A program made the translations under genes and the position numbers. A DNA stretch of 64,000 bases from contig NZ_JAFMSS010000012.1 in NCBI RefSeq assembly GCF_017916295.1, forward strand, positions 67,003 to 131,002, in the 5' to 3' direction. How positions within the stretch are numbered: position 1 is the stretch's first letter; the number at the start of each line of letters is the position of its first letter. This DNA comes from Rubellimicrobium arenae (lineage in GTDB: Bacteria > Pseudomonadota > Alphaproteobacteria > Rhodobacterales > Rhodobacteraceae). Positions 26,132 to 34,286 of the stretch are shown here, piece after piece. Below the pieces are notes generated by a model. The model was given only the letters and a program-made list of their open reading frames with translations, was not told the origin of the DNA and ran no database searches.

Positions 26132-26913
26132 GCGGGCTGGCGTCCGTAGAGCGCCCGGGCCCGGGTTCCGAGCGTGGACGTGTCCAGAACCATGCAGACG
26201 TCGACGCAGCCGAAGGCTCTGTCCACAAAGACGCCCTCGCCCACCTTGCCGCCCAGCCGCAGGTAGGCCTTCACGAGCGGGGGGGTCGCCAGCATGGCCG
26301 CGCGGCGGTCGACCCCCTCCACGGCGGGAAGGTCCAGGCGAACGTCCTGCCGCGAGACGGGCCGAAGTTCGTCCGGTCCCTGGTGCAGATGATGGAGGCA
26401 GGCCAGTGGTGGAGCGAGCGCGGACAGATCGGTTCCGGGGAAGGAGGCGAGGCCGAACAGGATCTCGATGTCCTGATCTTCGACCAGGGCAGCCAGCCCC
26501 TGCCAGAGGTGATGCATGGCGGCTCCGCCCCGATAGTCGGGATGAAGGCAGGTCCGGCCCACCTCGAGCATCCTGCGCCCGGACCTCCGCAGCCCACGGA
26601 TGTCGAACTCCGCCTCGGTGGCGAACCCTCCGGCGGCCGCTGCCCCCTGCTCCGTCAGCACCCGTGTCGTGCCGATGACCGCCCCGTCCCGAAGGGGATC
26701 GGTCAGGATGAGATGGGTTCCGAATGCGTCGAACCGGTCGGCTTCCGATCCGGCGGAGTGATCGGTCAGGTCTCCGCCCGATCCACCCATCTCGGTGACG
26801 AAAACGTCGTAGCGCAGGGTCTGGGCCGCCGTGACCAACGGCCCGAAAGTGGCCACGTGCAGCGCGAAATGTTGCATGAGGTGGGACATCGAGGATCGGG
26901 GCCTGTGAATCAT
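26128..26913 (-). CDS. olsB: Ornithine N-alpha-acyltransferase (OlsB-type GNAT)
   Basis: GNAT-fold acyltransferase of 261 residues making lyso-ornithine lipid from ornithine and a 3-hydroxyacyl-ACP. Landmarks are QTLRYDVFVTEMG near the N-terminus, EVGRTCLHPDYRGGAAMHHLW in the middle and PPLVKAYLRLGGKVGEGVFVDRAFGCVDVCMVLD near the end, characteristic of OlsB. The start is taken at 26913, with internal ATGs at 26889 and 26877 as alternatives. It overlaps olsA by four bases. Confidence 0.88.
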   Translation of the reverse strand: MIHRPRSSMSHLMQHFALHVATFGPLVTAAQTLRYDVFVTEMGGSGGDLTDHSAGSEADRFDAFGTHLILTDPLRDGAVIGTTRVLTEQGAAAAGGFATEAEFDIRGLRRSGRRMLEVGRTCLHPDYRGGAAMHHLWQGLAALVEDQDIEILFGLASFPGTDLSALAPPLACLHHLHQGPDELRPVSRQDVRLDLPAVEGVDRRAAMLATPPLVKAYLRLGGKVGEGVFVDRAFGCVDVCMVLDTSTLGTRARALYGRQPA

Positions 26914-26976
26914 CGCACGCTTCCCGCGTGCTTTAACTCTTTCGCAACCAACTTGCAGTAGAGCTTGGCCTATTGG

Positions 26977-27171
26977 CTATATGCCTCCGGGTCCAAGCGA
27001 CACAAGGGTTAGAGAGATGAGGGCGCCATCGATCAGGACCTTGCCCTGTTCGGGAAAGTTGACGGTGATCCGTTGGCCAGTGACCGATTGAACCTGTCCC
27101 GTGCCCCATTCCGGGCGGCCAGGGTGCATCACCAGCATGCCTGGGGTAAGGATCGAGTTCAGGCCGGACAT
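26977..27171 (-). CDS. DUF3553 small protein
   Basis: Sixty-four residues, MSGLNSILTPGMLVMHPGRPEW, with the pattern PG-hxV-HP--PEWG-GQVQS---RITVNFPE-GK of DUF3553. The fold predicted from this is a small SH3-like beta-barrel also seen appended to UvrD/RecQ-type helicases. Divergent from chpT. Function unknown. Confidence 0.8.
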   Translation of the reverse strand: MSGLNSILTPGMLVMHPGRPEWGTGQVQSVTGQRITVNFPEQGKVLIDGALISLTLVSLGPGGI

Positions 27172-27227
27172 CTGGACCCCCGTGGCGGAAACCGGTGCGG
27201 CACGATGAATGGTAGTTCGGTAGAAGG

Positions 27228-27866
27228 GTGCAATGCTTGAACAACGAAGTCCACAGCCTCCCCGATGAAAGCTGGGATGCGGATGGCACCATCGCGGCCT
27301 GCGTGGCCTCGCGGATCTGCCACGACCTGATCAGCCCTTTGGGCGCGATCGCCAATGGCGTCGAGTTGATGACGCTTTCGGGTGCCGAGCGGACGCCGGA
27401 GTTCGAACTGATCGCCCAAAGCGTGGACAGCGCCAACGCCCGGCTCCGCTTCTTCCGGCTGGCCTACGGTGCGGCGAGCGGTCGTGACGTCGGCCGCGGT
27501 GAGGTGACACGAACGCTCGCCGCGTTGTCGCGTGGCGGACGGATCACCTACGATTGGACGCCGCCTGCCGAGCTTCCGCGCGCCGAGGTGAAGACGGTTT
27601 TCCTGTTGATCCAGTGCCTTGAGGCGACCATGCCAGCAGGCGGTCGTATCCAGGTCACCTCGTCCGGCACGGGCTGGGAGGTGGTGGCCGCGGGGCCGCG
27701 GCTTCGCCTGGACCTTCCCGCCTGGCAGGTCGTCGGAGCGGGACCGGTCCCGAAGCCCGCGGGCGCGACGCACATCCAGTTCACCCTGCTCGGCGCCGTC
27801 CTCGCCGAGAGGGGGCAGCCCTTCAAGTTGCATCAGGCGCCGGATCGGATCGTGGCCCATCTCTGA
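27228..27866 (+). CDS. chpT: Histidine phosphotransferase ChpT-type
   Basis: Phosphotransfer protein of the CckA-ChpT-CtrA cell-cycle pathway of alphaproteobacteria, 212 residues from the GTG. The phosphorylated His is in ASRICHDLISPLGAIANGVELM (about residues 27-48), the diagnostic ChpT stretch. The remainder is a degenerate, non-ATP-binding HATPase-like domain. Start choice is uncertain: AGAAGG lies immediately before the GTG at 27228, but nine bases before an in-frame TTG at 27237, which may be the real start. Divergent from the DUF3553 gene. Confidence 0.87.
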   Translation: MQCLNNEVHSLPDESWDADGTIAACVASRICHDLISPLGAIANGVELMTLSGAERTPEFELIAQSVDSANARLRFFRLAYGAASGRDVGRGEVTRTLAALSRGGRITYDWTPPAELPRAEVKTVFLLIQCLEATMPAGGRIQVTSSGTGWEVVAAGPRLRLDLPAWQVVGAGPVPKPAGATHIQFTLLGAVLAERGQPFKLHQAPDRIVAHL

Positions 27867-27920
27867 TGGAACTTCCCTGACGGCCACCCTGTTCGCTCTG
27901 CGCCGACCAGGAGGGATGCC

Positions 27921-28469
27921 ATGATCGATGCCGACAGCCTGCAACGCATCGCGTTGGCGTTCGACATGGCGACTCGGGCGCACGAGGGCCAGAGACGAGG
28001 ACATGGCCGGGGCGAACCGTTCATCAACCACGTCGCGGATGTCGCGCGGCGCGTCTCCCGGAGCGCCGCTGTCGATGAAACGACGATAATCGCCGCCCTG
28101 CTGCACGACGTTGTCGAGAAGACGGATCATACGCTCGATGACATCGAGGCGACCTTCGGAGCCGAGGTCGCCAAGGTTGTGGGCGAGATGACCGACGATC
28201 CGAGCCTGAGCCGGAAGGCGCGCCGGCGACGCCAGATCGAGGAGGCTCCCTCCCTTTCGTCTCGGGCCAAACGTGTCAAACTGGCCGACAAGGCCTCCAA
28301 GATGGCATCGATCGCGGAGACGCCTCCCCGCTGGTGGAACCGGTCCAAGGTCCGCGGTGAGGTCGACTGGGCACGTCAGGTCGTGTCGGGGCTGACCGGC
28401 ACCGATCCCGACCTGGAAGCCGACTTCGACGTGGAATGGCGACGTGCCGACAGCGCTGTCGGATCTTGA
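27921..28469 (+). CDS. Small HD-domain protein (SpoT/MESH1-like hydrolase)
   Basis: Cytoplasmic HD-superfamily protein of 182 residues. FDMATRAHEGQRR, FINHVADVA, the HD pair in ALLHDVVEKTDHT, and RVKLADKASKMASI match the hydrolase half of RelA/SpoT, which removes pyrophosphate from (p)ppGpp, without synthetase, TGS or ACT domains. This is the layout of a small alarmone hydrolase (MESH1 type). GGAGG precedes the ATG at 27921. Hydrolysis of ppGpp is inferred; other nucleotides such as NADPH are known substrates of relatives. Confidence 0.8.
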   Translation: MIDADSLQRIALAFDMATRAHEGQRRGHGRGEPFINHVADVARRVSRSAAVDETTIIAALLHDVVEKTDHTLDDIEATFGAEVAKVVGEMTDDPSLSRKARRRRQIEEAPSLSSRAKRVKLADKASKMASIAETPPRWWNRSKVRGEVDWARQVVSGLTGTDPDLEADFDVEWRRADSAVGS

Positions 28470-28749
28470 CGGTCCGACAAATCCCGTGAGCAAGCGCCGA
28501 TGCTGCGCCGAAGCCCGGCGGAGCGCCAGGTCCGCCCATCCGGTGAACGGGAGTCAGGTACGGCACGAACGGGTGCAAAAACTTCCGGAGCGAGTTGACC
28601 CGCCGCGTGCCTGAGGCGCCAGTTTGGGTTTGCCCCTCGGGTCAAGCTCCGCTCGGCGCCGAGACCGTCTGCGGGTGCTCCCTCGTCATGGCCAACCTCG
28701 GGTTGCGTTTTGGACCGGAACCTTTGGCCAATGGCTCCCGCCGTCCGGA

Positions 28750-30015
28750 TCAGGGCCGGACCGTGCCGTCGCCAGTGACGATGTACTTGAAGCTCGTGAG
28801 TTGTTCGGCGCCGACCGGACCACGTGCGTGAAGCTTGCCCGTCGCAATGCCGATTTCGGCGCCCATGCCGAATTCGCCTCCGTCAGCGAACTGCGTCGAG
28901 GCGTTGCGCATGAGGATTGCACTGTCGAGCTGCTCGAAGAACCGGTCGGCGGTGGCATCGTTCTCGGTAAGGATTGATTCGGTATGGCCCGAGCCGTACC
29001 GCCGAATGTGCGCGATCGCTTCGTCGACCCCGTCGACCAGCTTGGCCGAGATCACCATGTCCAGGAACTCCCGCCCAAAGTCCTCGGGCGCGGCCTTCAC
29101 CGTGCCAGGCACCTTCAGAAGCTCCCCTTCCGTCCGGACTTCGACGCCCGCTTTCAGCAGGTCCTCGATGAGGACTGGACCATGCTGCGTGTAGAACCGC
29201 CAGTCGATGAGGAGACATTCAGCCGCGCCGCAGATGCCTGTGCGCCTGGTCTTGGCGTTCAGAACGACGCGTCTAGCCTTGTCGAGGTCCGCGTCCCGGT
29301 CCGCGTACACATGGCAGATGCCTTCCAGATGGGCAAAGACCGGAACCCGCGCTTCGGCCTGGACCAGCCTGACCAGTCCCTTGCCGCCGCGCGGAACGAT
29401 GACGTCGATGTGCTGCACGGCCCCAAGCATGGCCGATACCATCGCGCGGTCGCGGGTTGGGACGATCTGGATGCAGTCCTCCGGCAGACGCGCCTGGCGG
29501 AGCCCCTCGACGAGGCACCGGTGGATGGCGGCCGAGGAATGCAGGCTTTCGGAGCCGCCCCTCAGGATAACGGCATTGCCCGCCTGCAAGCAAAGCGCGC
29601 CGGCATCGGCTGTCACGTTCGGGCGCGATTCGTAGATTACGCCGATGACCCCCAGCGGGGTGCTGACCCGCTTGATATGCAAGCCTGAGGGGACGTCCCA
29701 CTCTGCCAGGGTCCGGCCCACGGGGTCCCGTTGCGCCGCGATCGCCCGCAGCCCGTCTGCCATCGCCCTAATCCGGCGGGGATCAAGGATCAAGCGGTCG
29801 ATCATGGCTGGCGGCAGTCCGCGCGCCTCGGCGAAGACGAGATCCTCCGCGTTGGCATCCATGATGGCCTGCTCGTTCGCCTCGATGGCGTGGGCAGCGG
29901 AGATCAGGGCGGCGTACTTGCGCTCAGATCCCGTCGTCGCGAGAACCTGCGCGGCCGCGCGTGCCCGCCGGCCCATGTCATTCATCAGGGCGGGAAGTTC
30001 GGCAAGATCGAGCAT
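28750..30015 (-). CDS. proA: Gamma-glutamyl phosphate reductase
   Basis: Second proline-biosynthesis enzyme, reducing glutamyl-5-phosphate to the semialdehyde with NADPH. The protein has 421 residues, the usual size. The catalytic Cys lies in RRTGICGAAECLL, and GVIGVIYESRPNVTADAGALCLQAGNAVILRGGSE is the family cofactor-binding stretch; it ends in LTSFKYIVTGDG, also typical. Its start overlaps the last base of proB, and order obgE-proB-proA is the common alphaproteobacterial operon. Confidence 0.96.
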   Translation of the reverse strand: MLDLAELPALMNDMGRRARAAAQVLATTGSERKYAALISAAHAIEANEQAIMDANAEDLVFAEARGLPPAMIDRLILDPRRIRAMADGLRAIAAQRDPVGRTLAEWDVPSGLHIKRVSTPLGVIGVIYESRPNVTADAGALCLQAGNAVILRGGSESLHSSAAIHRCLVEGLRQARLPEDCIQIVPTRDRAMVSAMLGAVQHIDVIVPRGGKGLVRLVQAEARVPVFAHLEGICHVYADRDADLDKARRVVLNAKTRRTGICGAAECLLIDWRFYTQHGPVLIEDLLKAGVEVRTEGELLKVPGTVKAAPEDFGREFLDMVISAKLVDGVDEAIAHIRRYGSGHTESILTENDATADRFFEQLDSAILMRNASTQFADGGEFGMGAEIGIATGKLHARGPVGAEQLTSFKYIVTGDGTVRP

Positions 30016-31130
30016 CAGAGCACCATGTCGTCACGATGGATGAGAGCGGCGCGGCCCTTGTAGCCGAGGACGGCCTCGATGTCGCCGCTCTTGCGTCCCG
30101 TGAGGGCCCGAGCCTCTTCCGCCGTGTAGCGCGTCAGTCCAAGGCCGAGGCGGATGCCGTCCGGCGACAGGATCGAGACCGGATCGCCACGCCCAAAGCG
30201 GCCCTGGACGGCTGTGATTCCCGCCGGCAAGAGGCTCTTGCCCTCGATGAGGGCGCGGACCGCACCGGCATCGACGCGCAACTCGCCCTTGGGCTTCATG
30301 GCCGCGATCCAGCGCTTGCGCGCGGCCTGGGGGTCTGTCTGAGCCAGGAACCACGTCGCATTCGCGCCCGACTCGAGCCCGAGGAGAGGGTTCAACGGCG
30401 ATCCCAGGGTGATCGCCATGGCGCAGCCGGCGTCCGTCGCGACCCGGGCGGCCATGAGCTTGGTGATCATGCCCCCCTTGGAAAGCCCGGAGACGCCCTC
30501 CCCGGCCATGGCCTCGATGTTCGGCGTGATCCGCTCCACCACCTCGAAGCGACGAGCCTCAGGGTTCACGTGGGGATTGCCAGAGTAGAATCCGTCCACG
30601 TCGGACAGCAGCACCAGCGTGTCCGCCCCTATGGTGACCGCCACCTGCGCGGCAAGACGGTCGTTGTCCCCGTAACGGATCTCATCCGTCGCCACGGTGT
30701 CGTTCTCGTTGACGATCGGCACGACGCCCAGCGAGAGCATGGTCTCCATGGTCGCGCGGGAGTTCAGGTAGCGGCGCCGGTCAGCCGAATCCTCAAGGGT
30801 GACAAGAACTTGTCCGGCGACGATGCCATGGGGCGCGAGCACCTCCTCGTAGGCCCGGGCCAGACGGATCTGTCCGACGGCTGCAGCCGCTTGCGACTGC
30901 TCCAGAGCCAATCCCCCGCTGGGCAGACCCAGGACGCCCCGGCCAAGCGCGATGGACCCCGACGAGACGAGCACGACCTGGGTGCCACGTCCACGGATTC
31001 GGGCGACATCCTCGGCCAGGCTGCGGAGCCATGGCGCGCGCAGACCGCTGGTCCGGTCGACAAGGAGGGCGGAGCCGATCTTGACGACCAGCCGCCTGGC
31101 CGCCGCCAGAGACGGCGTCAGGGCTGCCAC
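30015..31130 (-). CDS. proB: Glutamate 5-kinase with PUA domain
   Basis: First proline-biosynthesis enzyme, phosphorylating glutamate. It has 371 residues: an N-terminal amino-acid kinase domain (VVKIGSALLVD, VLVSSGSIALGRGVL, VPIVNENDTVATDEIRYGDNDRLAAQVA, DVDGFYSGNP, GGMITKLMAAR) and a C-terminal PUA domain from about 275. It overlaps obgE by 13 bases (31118-31130) and abuts proA. Proline feedback inhibition is known for the family. Confidence 0.96.
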   Translation of the reverse strand: MAALTPSLAAARRLVVKIGSALLVDRTSGLRAPWLRSLAEDVARIRGRGTQVVLVSSGSIALGRGVLGLPSGGLALEQSQAAAAVGQIRLARAYEEVLAPHGIVAGQVLVTLEDSADRRRYLNSRATMETMLSLGVVPIVNENDTVATDEIRYGDNDRLAAQVAVTIGADTLVLLSDVDGFYSGNPHVNPEARRFEVVERITPNIEAMAGEGVSGLSKGGMITKLMAARVATDAGCAMAITLGSPLNPLLGLESGANATWFLAQTDPQAARKRWIAAMKPKGELRVDAGAVRALIEGKSLLPAGITAVQGRFGRGDPVSILSPDGIRLGLGLTRYTAEEARALTGRKSGDIEAVLGYKGRAALIHRDDMVL

Positions 31131-32155
31131 GGCTTGACCTCTTCCGCGTCCCTGCGATCCTCCTGGCGGGCCTCCTCGATGATGGCGCGAAGCGCGCGAA
31201 GCACCTCGGTCACGCCTTCCTTGGTTGCGCCCGACATCAGGTAGACCGGTCCTTCGGCCACCTCCTCGAGCTCTGCCCGCTTGGCTGCGCGCTCCTCGTC
31301 GTCGAGCGCGTCGACCTTGTTCAGGACCGTGATGCGAGGCTTGTCCGCGAGATCGCCGCCATACTCCTCGAGTTCGTTGATGATGACCTCGCAGTCATGC
31401 GCCACGTCTTCCGAGGTGCCGTCGATCAGGTGGAGCAGGACCTTGCAGCGCTCCACATGGCCCAGGAACTGGTCGCCCAAGCCCCGACCCTCGCTTGCCC
31501 CTTCGATCAGCCCGGGGATGTCGGCGATGACGAACTCGGCCGCATCCACGCCAACGACGCCAAGGTTGGGCACCAAGGTGGTGAACGGGTAGTCGGCGAT
31601 CTTCGGACGCGCGTTCGACGTCGCTGCCAGGAATGTGCTCTTGCCGGCGTTGGGCATGCCGAGCAGGCCGGCATCGGCGATCAGCTTGAGCCGGAGCCAG
31701 ACCGTCCGCTCGACTCCCTCCTGCCCGGAGTTCGCCCGTCGGGGTGCACGGTTGGTCGAACTCGCGAAATGCAGGTTGCCCCATCCCCCATTGCCGCCCT
31801 GGGCCAGGATGACCTTCTGGCCCGGCTCCGTCAGGTCCGCAATGAGAGTCTCTTCGTCCTCGTCGATGATCTCGGTCCCGACCGGCACCCGCAGAATGAC
31901 GTCATCGCCAGTGGCCCCTGTCTTCTGGCTGCCCTGCCCGGATCGTCCGTTCTTGGCGAAGAAATGCTGCTGGTAGCGGAAATCGATCAGGGTATTGAGC
32001 CCTTCGACCGCCTCGACCACCACGTCGCCGCCTTTCCCCCCGTCCCCGCCATCCGGGCCGCCGAACTCCACGAACTTCTCGCGGCGGAACGAGATGCAGC
32101 CGTTTCCGCCCGAACCTGAACGGACATGGACCTTCGCGAGATCGAGGAATTTCAT
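31118..32155 (-). CDS. obgE: Obg-family GTPase
   Basis: Ribosome-associated GTPase involved in 50S maturation and the stringent response, 345 residues. The Gly-rich Obg fold (GGPDGGDGGKGGDVVVEA) fills about 1-158, then the G domain: G1 GMPNAGKST, switch region FTTLVPNLGVV, G3 DIPGLIEGASEGRGLG, G4 NKVD, G5 near SGATKEG. The start at 32155 (MKFLDLAKVHVRSG) matches the family; an upstream in-frame ATG would add 19 unrelated residues. The usual upstream rplU-rpmA genes are absent from the window. Confidence 0.96.
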   Translation of the reverse strand: MKFLDLAKVHVRSGSGGNGCISFRREKFVEFGGPDGGDGGKGGDVVVEAVEGLNTLIDFRYQQHFFAKNGRSGQGSQKTGATGDDVILRVPVGTEIIDEDEETLIADLTEPGQKVILAQGGNGGWGNLHFASSTNRAPRRANSGQEGVERTVWLRLKLIADAGLLGMPNAGKSTFLAATSNARPKIADYPFTTLVPNLGVVGVDAAEFVIADIPGLIEGASEGRGLGDQFLGHVERCKVLLHLIDGTSEDVAHDCEVIINELEEYGGDLADKPRITVLNKVDALDDEERAAKRAELEEVAEGPVYLMSGATKEGVTEVLRALRAIIEEARQEDRRDAEEVKPWQP

Positions 32156-32533
32156 GGATGGCGGTCCTTTTCTCAGGCTGAAGGCCATAGCGGAACCGCG
32201 GCGTCGGCTCAAGCGCGGGCTGATGCACCCTGAGAATCGTAGGCCATGTCGAACTCCGGCAGGCAGCCACGAAGACCAGTCTATTACTGAAGGTCTCCAG
32301 GTCGTCTATGTCGGCTCCATCGCTGGTCGCGTCTGTTCCTGCGCGTGGCGGACCAGGGGACCGGTGGAAGGGACTCGGGTCAGTCTCCCGGACCGGCCGG
32401 ACCTGGCCACATGACGGGCTACGGTAACGCTTGAGTCGGCCCGAAGCTGAAAGTCGATACCGTCGTCAGCCTTGAGGCAGAGCCCGCCCCTCAGGGCCGT
32501 TCCCACCCAACCACTTCATCGGACCAGTTCCGG
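32156..32533. other. Gene-poor stretch upstream of obgE
   Basis: About 380 bases between obgE and a small gene on the same strand. I see no convincing coding frame, terminator or promoter; the obgE promoter should be here. Confidence 0.5.
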
Positions 32534-32692
32534 CTAGGCGACAAAGACATAGGTGGTGCAGACAAGCGCCGAGAGCCCCACGACGAGCCCGACCGCACGA
32601 CGTAGCACCCAGGCCCTGCGATCATCGGGACTGGGGGTCGGCGCAACCGGGTAATCCCAGTTGAAGAAGCATTCTTCCTCATAGTCGGTCAT
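32534..32692 (-). CDS. Small single-pass membrane protein (52 residues)
   Basis: Short gene starting MTDYEEECFFNWDYPVAP, with GGGAG about ten bases before the ATG. Residues 1-26 are acidic then polar, and 32-52 form one hydrophobic helix (VGLVVGLSALVCTTYVFVA), a tail-anchor-like arrangement with positively charged RRAWVLRR just before it. I do not recognise a named family. The acidic aromatic N-terminus resembles small conserved proteins near obg/cytochrome genes in this bacterial group, but I cannot name one. Confidence 0.6.
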   Translation of the reverse strand: MTDYEEECFFNWDYPVAPTPSPDDRRAWVLRRAVGLVVGLSALVCTTYVFVA

Positions 32693-32721
32693 GGTTCTGC
32701 GCTCCCTCTTTGCTGAGCGAA

Positions 32722-32745
32722 GCCTGTGCGCCGCTGGGCACAGGC
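32722..32745. other. Inverted repeat upstream of the small membrane protein gene
   Basis: Perfect 8-bp arms GCCTGTGC (32722-32729) and GCACAGGC (32738-32745) with an eight-base loop, 30 bases before the ATG of the 52-residue gene. It could be a leader hairpin or operator. Confidence 0.45.
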
Positions 32746-33143
32746 CGCTGGACTAGGCTGTCCTCACAAAATACGAGCATCTTTGTCGTGATTATCAAGA
32801 GAATGATTTTTCATTGTTGCCAGCTCGTGGAGGATAAGTGTCCCGATCCCCGCCCGGGCTGAGGCTGCTCCACGGGCACGATCGACCAACGCCGCCGCGA
32901 CTCCGGAGAGTTACGGACCTTGGGCCGCTCATCGCGAGGACCTGCAGTACATTGTCCTGTGTCGCTCCGGCTGCACCGCTGTCGCCTGGCATCTCGGCAG
33001 GCGAACTCCGCTAGGATCAACTGCGGTCGGCCGAGGCCATCGCCGAGGTAGGCCGAACGCGGCAGAGCGGAGCGCCATTCCGACGCCGCCGTAGAGAGGT
33101 TGCTTGATCAGCGAGCAGGACGACATCGGCCCGAGTTTTGCCA
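32746..33143. other. Non-coding stretch before tRNA-Ser
   Basis: About 400 bases with no frame that has both a ribosome site and sensible composition. Local AT-rich patch near 32760-32815 could hold the promoter of the leftward small gene. Confidence 0.45.
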
Positions 33144-33145
33144 GG

Positions 33146-33176
33146 TTGGATCCCCAAGAGCTGGTCGTACTATAAT
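33146..33176 (+). promoter_or_regulatory. Putative promoter of tRNA-Ser
   Basis: Exact -10 consensus TATAAT at 33171-33176, about 50 bases upstream of the tRNA. The only -35 candidate is TTGGAT at 33146-33151 with a long 19-base spacer, so the -35 part is weak. Confidence 0.55.
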
Positions 33177-33226
33177 TTTGGATGAGGGCTTGTTCCTGCG
33201 CGGCCTGTGCTGCTAAACCCCGCGGC

Positions 33227-33316
33227 GGAGACGTGGCCGAGTGGTCGAAGGCACACCCCTGCTAAGGGTGCAGACGGGAAACCGTCTCGAGGGTTCGAAT
33301 CCCTTCGTCTCCGCCA
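33227..33316 (+). tRNA. tRNA-Ser (anticodon GCT)
   Basis: Ninety bases including an encoded CCA. Acceptor stem GGAGACG/CGTCTCC, D-arm GGCCGAGTGGTCGAAGGC, anticodon stem CACCC/GGGTG around CTGCTAA (anticodon GCT at 33261-33263), long class-II variable arm GACGGGAAACCGTC, T-arm GAGGGTTCGAATCCCTT, discriminator G. All stems pair. It reads AGC/AGU codons. The 3' end is a typical integration target, and accessory DNA follows. Confidence 0.97.
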
Positions 33317-33370
33317 TTTACCTCAAGTTCTTCCACGCCTGACATGCGTTTAAGCCATGACTGTCGTGCA

Positions 33371-33391
33371 TTCCCACCTCGCTTCCCACCT
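33371..33391 (+). repeat. Tandem 9-bp direct repeat next to tRNA-Ser
   Basis: TTCCCACCT at 33371-33379 and again at 33383-33391, separated by CGC (12-base period), 55 bases past the tRNA. Closely spaced direct repeats beside a tRNA 3' end resemble integrase arm-binding sites. Confidence 0.6.
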
Positions 33392-33437
33392 AGCGGTTCA
33401 GGCCGAAAAGTAGACCTTGGTAGTTGTCGACCAATTC

Positions 33438-33456
33438 TGGGCCAAATACTGGCCCA
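33438..33456 (+). repeat. 19-bp motif shared with the integrase leader at 54 kb
   Basis: TGGGCCAAATACTGGCCCA. It matches the sequence at 54011-54029 in 16 of 19 positions. Both contain two TGGCCCA-type heptamers twelve bases apart (one inverted here). Possible recombinase arm sites. Confidence 0.5.
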
Positions 33457-33793
33457 CCGCTGCTGATCAGGACTACGGTTGGGATCGCCAGCGGATGACT
33501 CGACAAGTAGGAGACGCGTTCCTGCAACCGCCTCGCATTGGCGTGAGTTGGTTCAGTAACAATCACAGCCCGGTGCGCCTTATGGCCCGTGACGACTCCT
33601 ACCGGTATTTCAGTATCCCGACCGGCTCCAGCCTCACAGGCGGCTCCATCGGCGAGGCCGTTTAGCCCTGTCTACGCCGGGCCAGTCCCTTGCCCGAGGA
33701 TCCCTACGACGACTGCTCCCATCGCTTGCTCCATGCGCTGGCGCGGCGGGACGGGCCTGTCCGCTAAAGGGCACTGTTGATCCGGACCACGGC

Positions 33794-33976
33794 TCAGAGC
33801 CCGATGAGGCTAAGGGCGAGCAAGCCCCAGGGCGTGGCCCCAATTCCCAAGGCGAGAGCCACCCATAGCCCGACCCGGGCGCGGCGGGGCGGCTGGGTTT
33901 GCTCGTTCTCTGTCGGAGACCGCCCCCAACCAAGATGGTGGGCCAAGGGCCAGGAGGGTCGAAGGTCGCTACTCAT
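33794..33976 (-). CDS. Small membrane protein (60 residues), second of a coupled pair
   Basis: Sixty residues beginning MSSDLRPSWPLAHHLGWG, with a polar Pro/Arg-rich first half and one C-terminal hydrophobic helix (residues about 36-60, VGLWVALALGIGATPWGLLALSLIGL split over two runs). The ATG overlaps the stop of the upstream 60-residue gene by eight bases, indicating coupling. No family recognised. Possible roles (toxin, anchor, regulator of a lost system) are speculation. Confidence 0.55.
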   Translation of the reverse strand: MSSDLRPSWPLAHHLGWGRSPTENEQTQPPRRARVGLWVALALGIGATPWGLLALSLIGL

Positions 33977-34151
33977 GTCCCGGTTTGGCTTTGCTTCCAT
34001 GAACGGCCACGGCGTGGTTGGCGGCGAGAACAATTTGGCGCAGCCATGCTGCGGTCTCGGTTTGCACGTCCTGTAGGTCCTTTGTGGCGTCGCTGAGGCC
34101 CCGGTCCCGTAACCTCGGGGAAGGCGTGAACTCCTGAAATGTGAGGTCCAT
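33969..34151 (-). CDS. Small soluble protein (60 residues), first of a coupled pair
   Basis: Begins MDLTFQEFTPSPRLRDRGL and has a consensus AGGAGGAG ribosome site three bases before the ATG, the best in this region. Mostly helical and mixed-charge (residues 20-50 DATKDLQDVQTETAAWLRQIVLAANHAVAVHG). It overlaps the downstream membrane-protein gene. I do not recognise it. The strong ribosome site and coupling make it a real gene rather than chance. Confidence 0.6.
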   Translation of the reverse strand: MDLTFQEFTPSPRLRDRGLSDATKDLQDVQTETAAWLRQIVLAANHAVAVHGSKAKPGHE

Positions 34152-34286
34152 GACTCCTCCTGATGTGTGCCTGTGGCCTCGCACGGAAGGTGCGGATTAA
34201 GGACAGGCTGAACGAAACGGACAGCGCTATCCAAGTGCGGCACATGCTCCGGAGGTTTAGGGAAGCAGTAATCCTTGGGGTTGAGG

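Larger units (their letters stand above)
33317..33793. other. Accessory intergenic DNA 3' of tRNA-Ser
   Basis: About 480 bases. An open frame of 82 codons at 33417-33665 lacks a ribosome site and recognisable features. The stretch carries short repeats described separately and looks like the decayed end of an integrated element. Confidence 0.45.

Noticed and set aside
33417..33665. An 82-codon plus-strand frame next to tRNA-Ser
   Set aside because: No ribosome site and no family resemblance; likely chance in decayed DNA.
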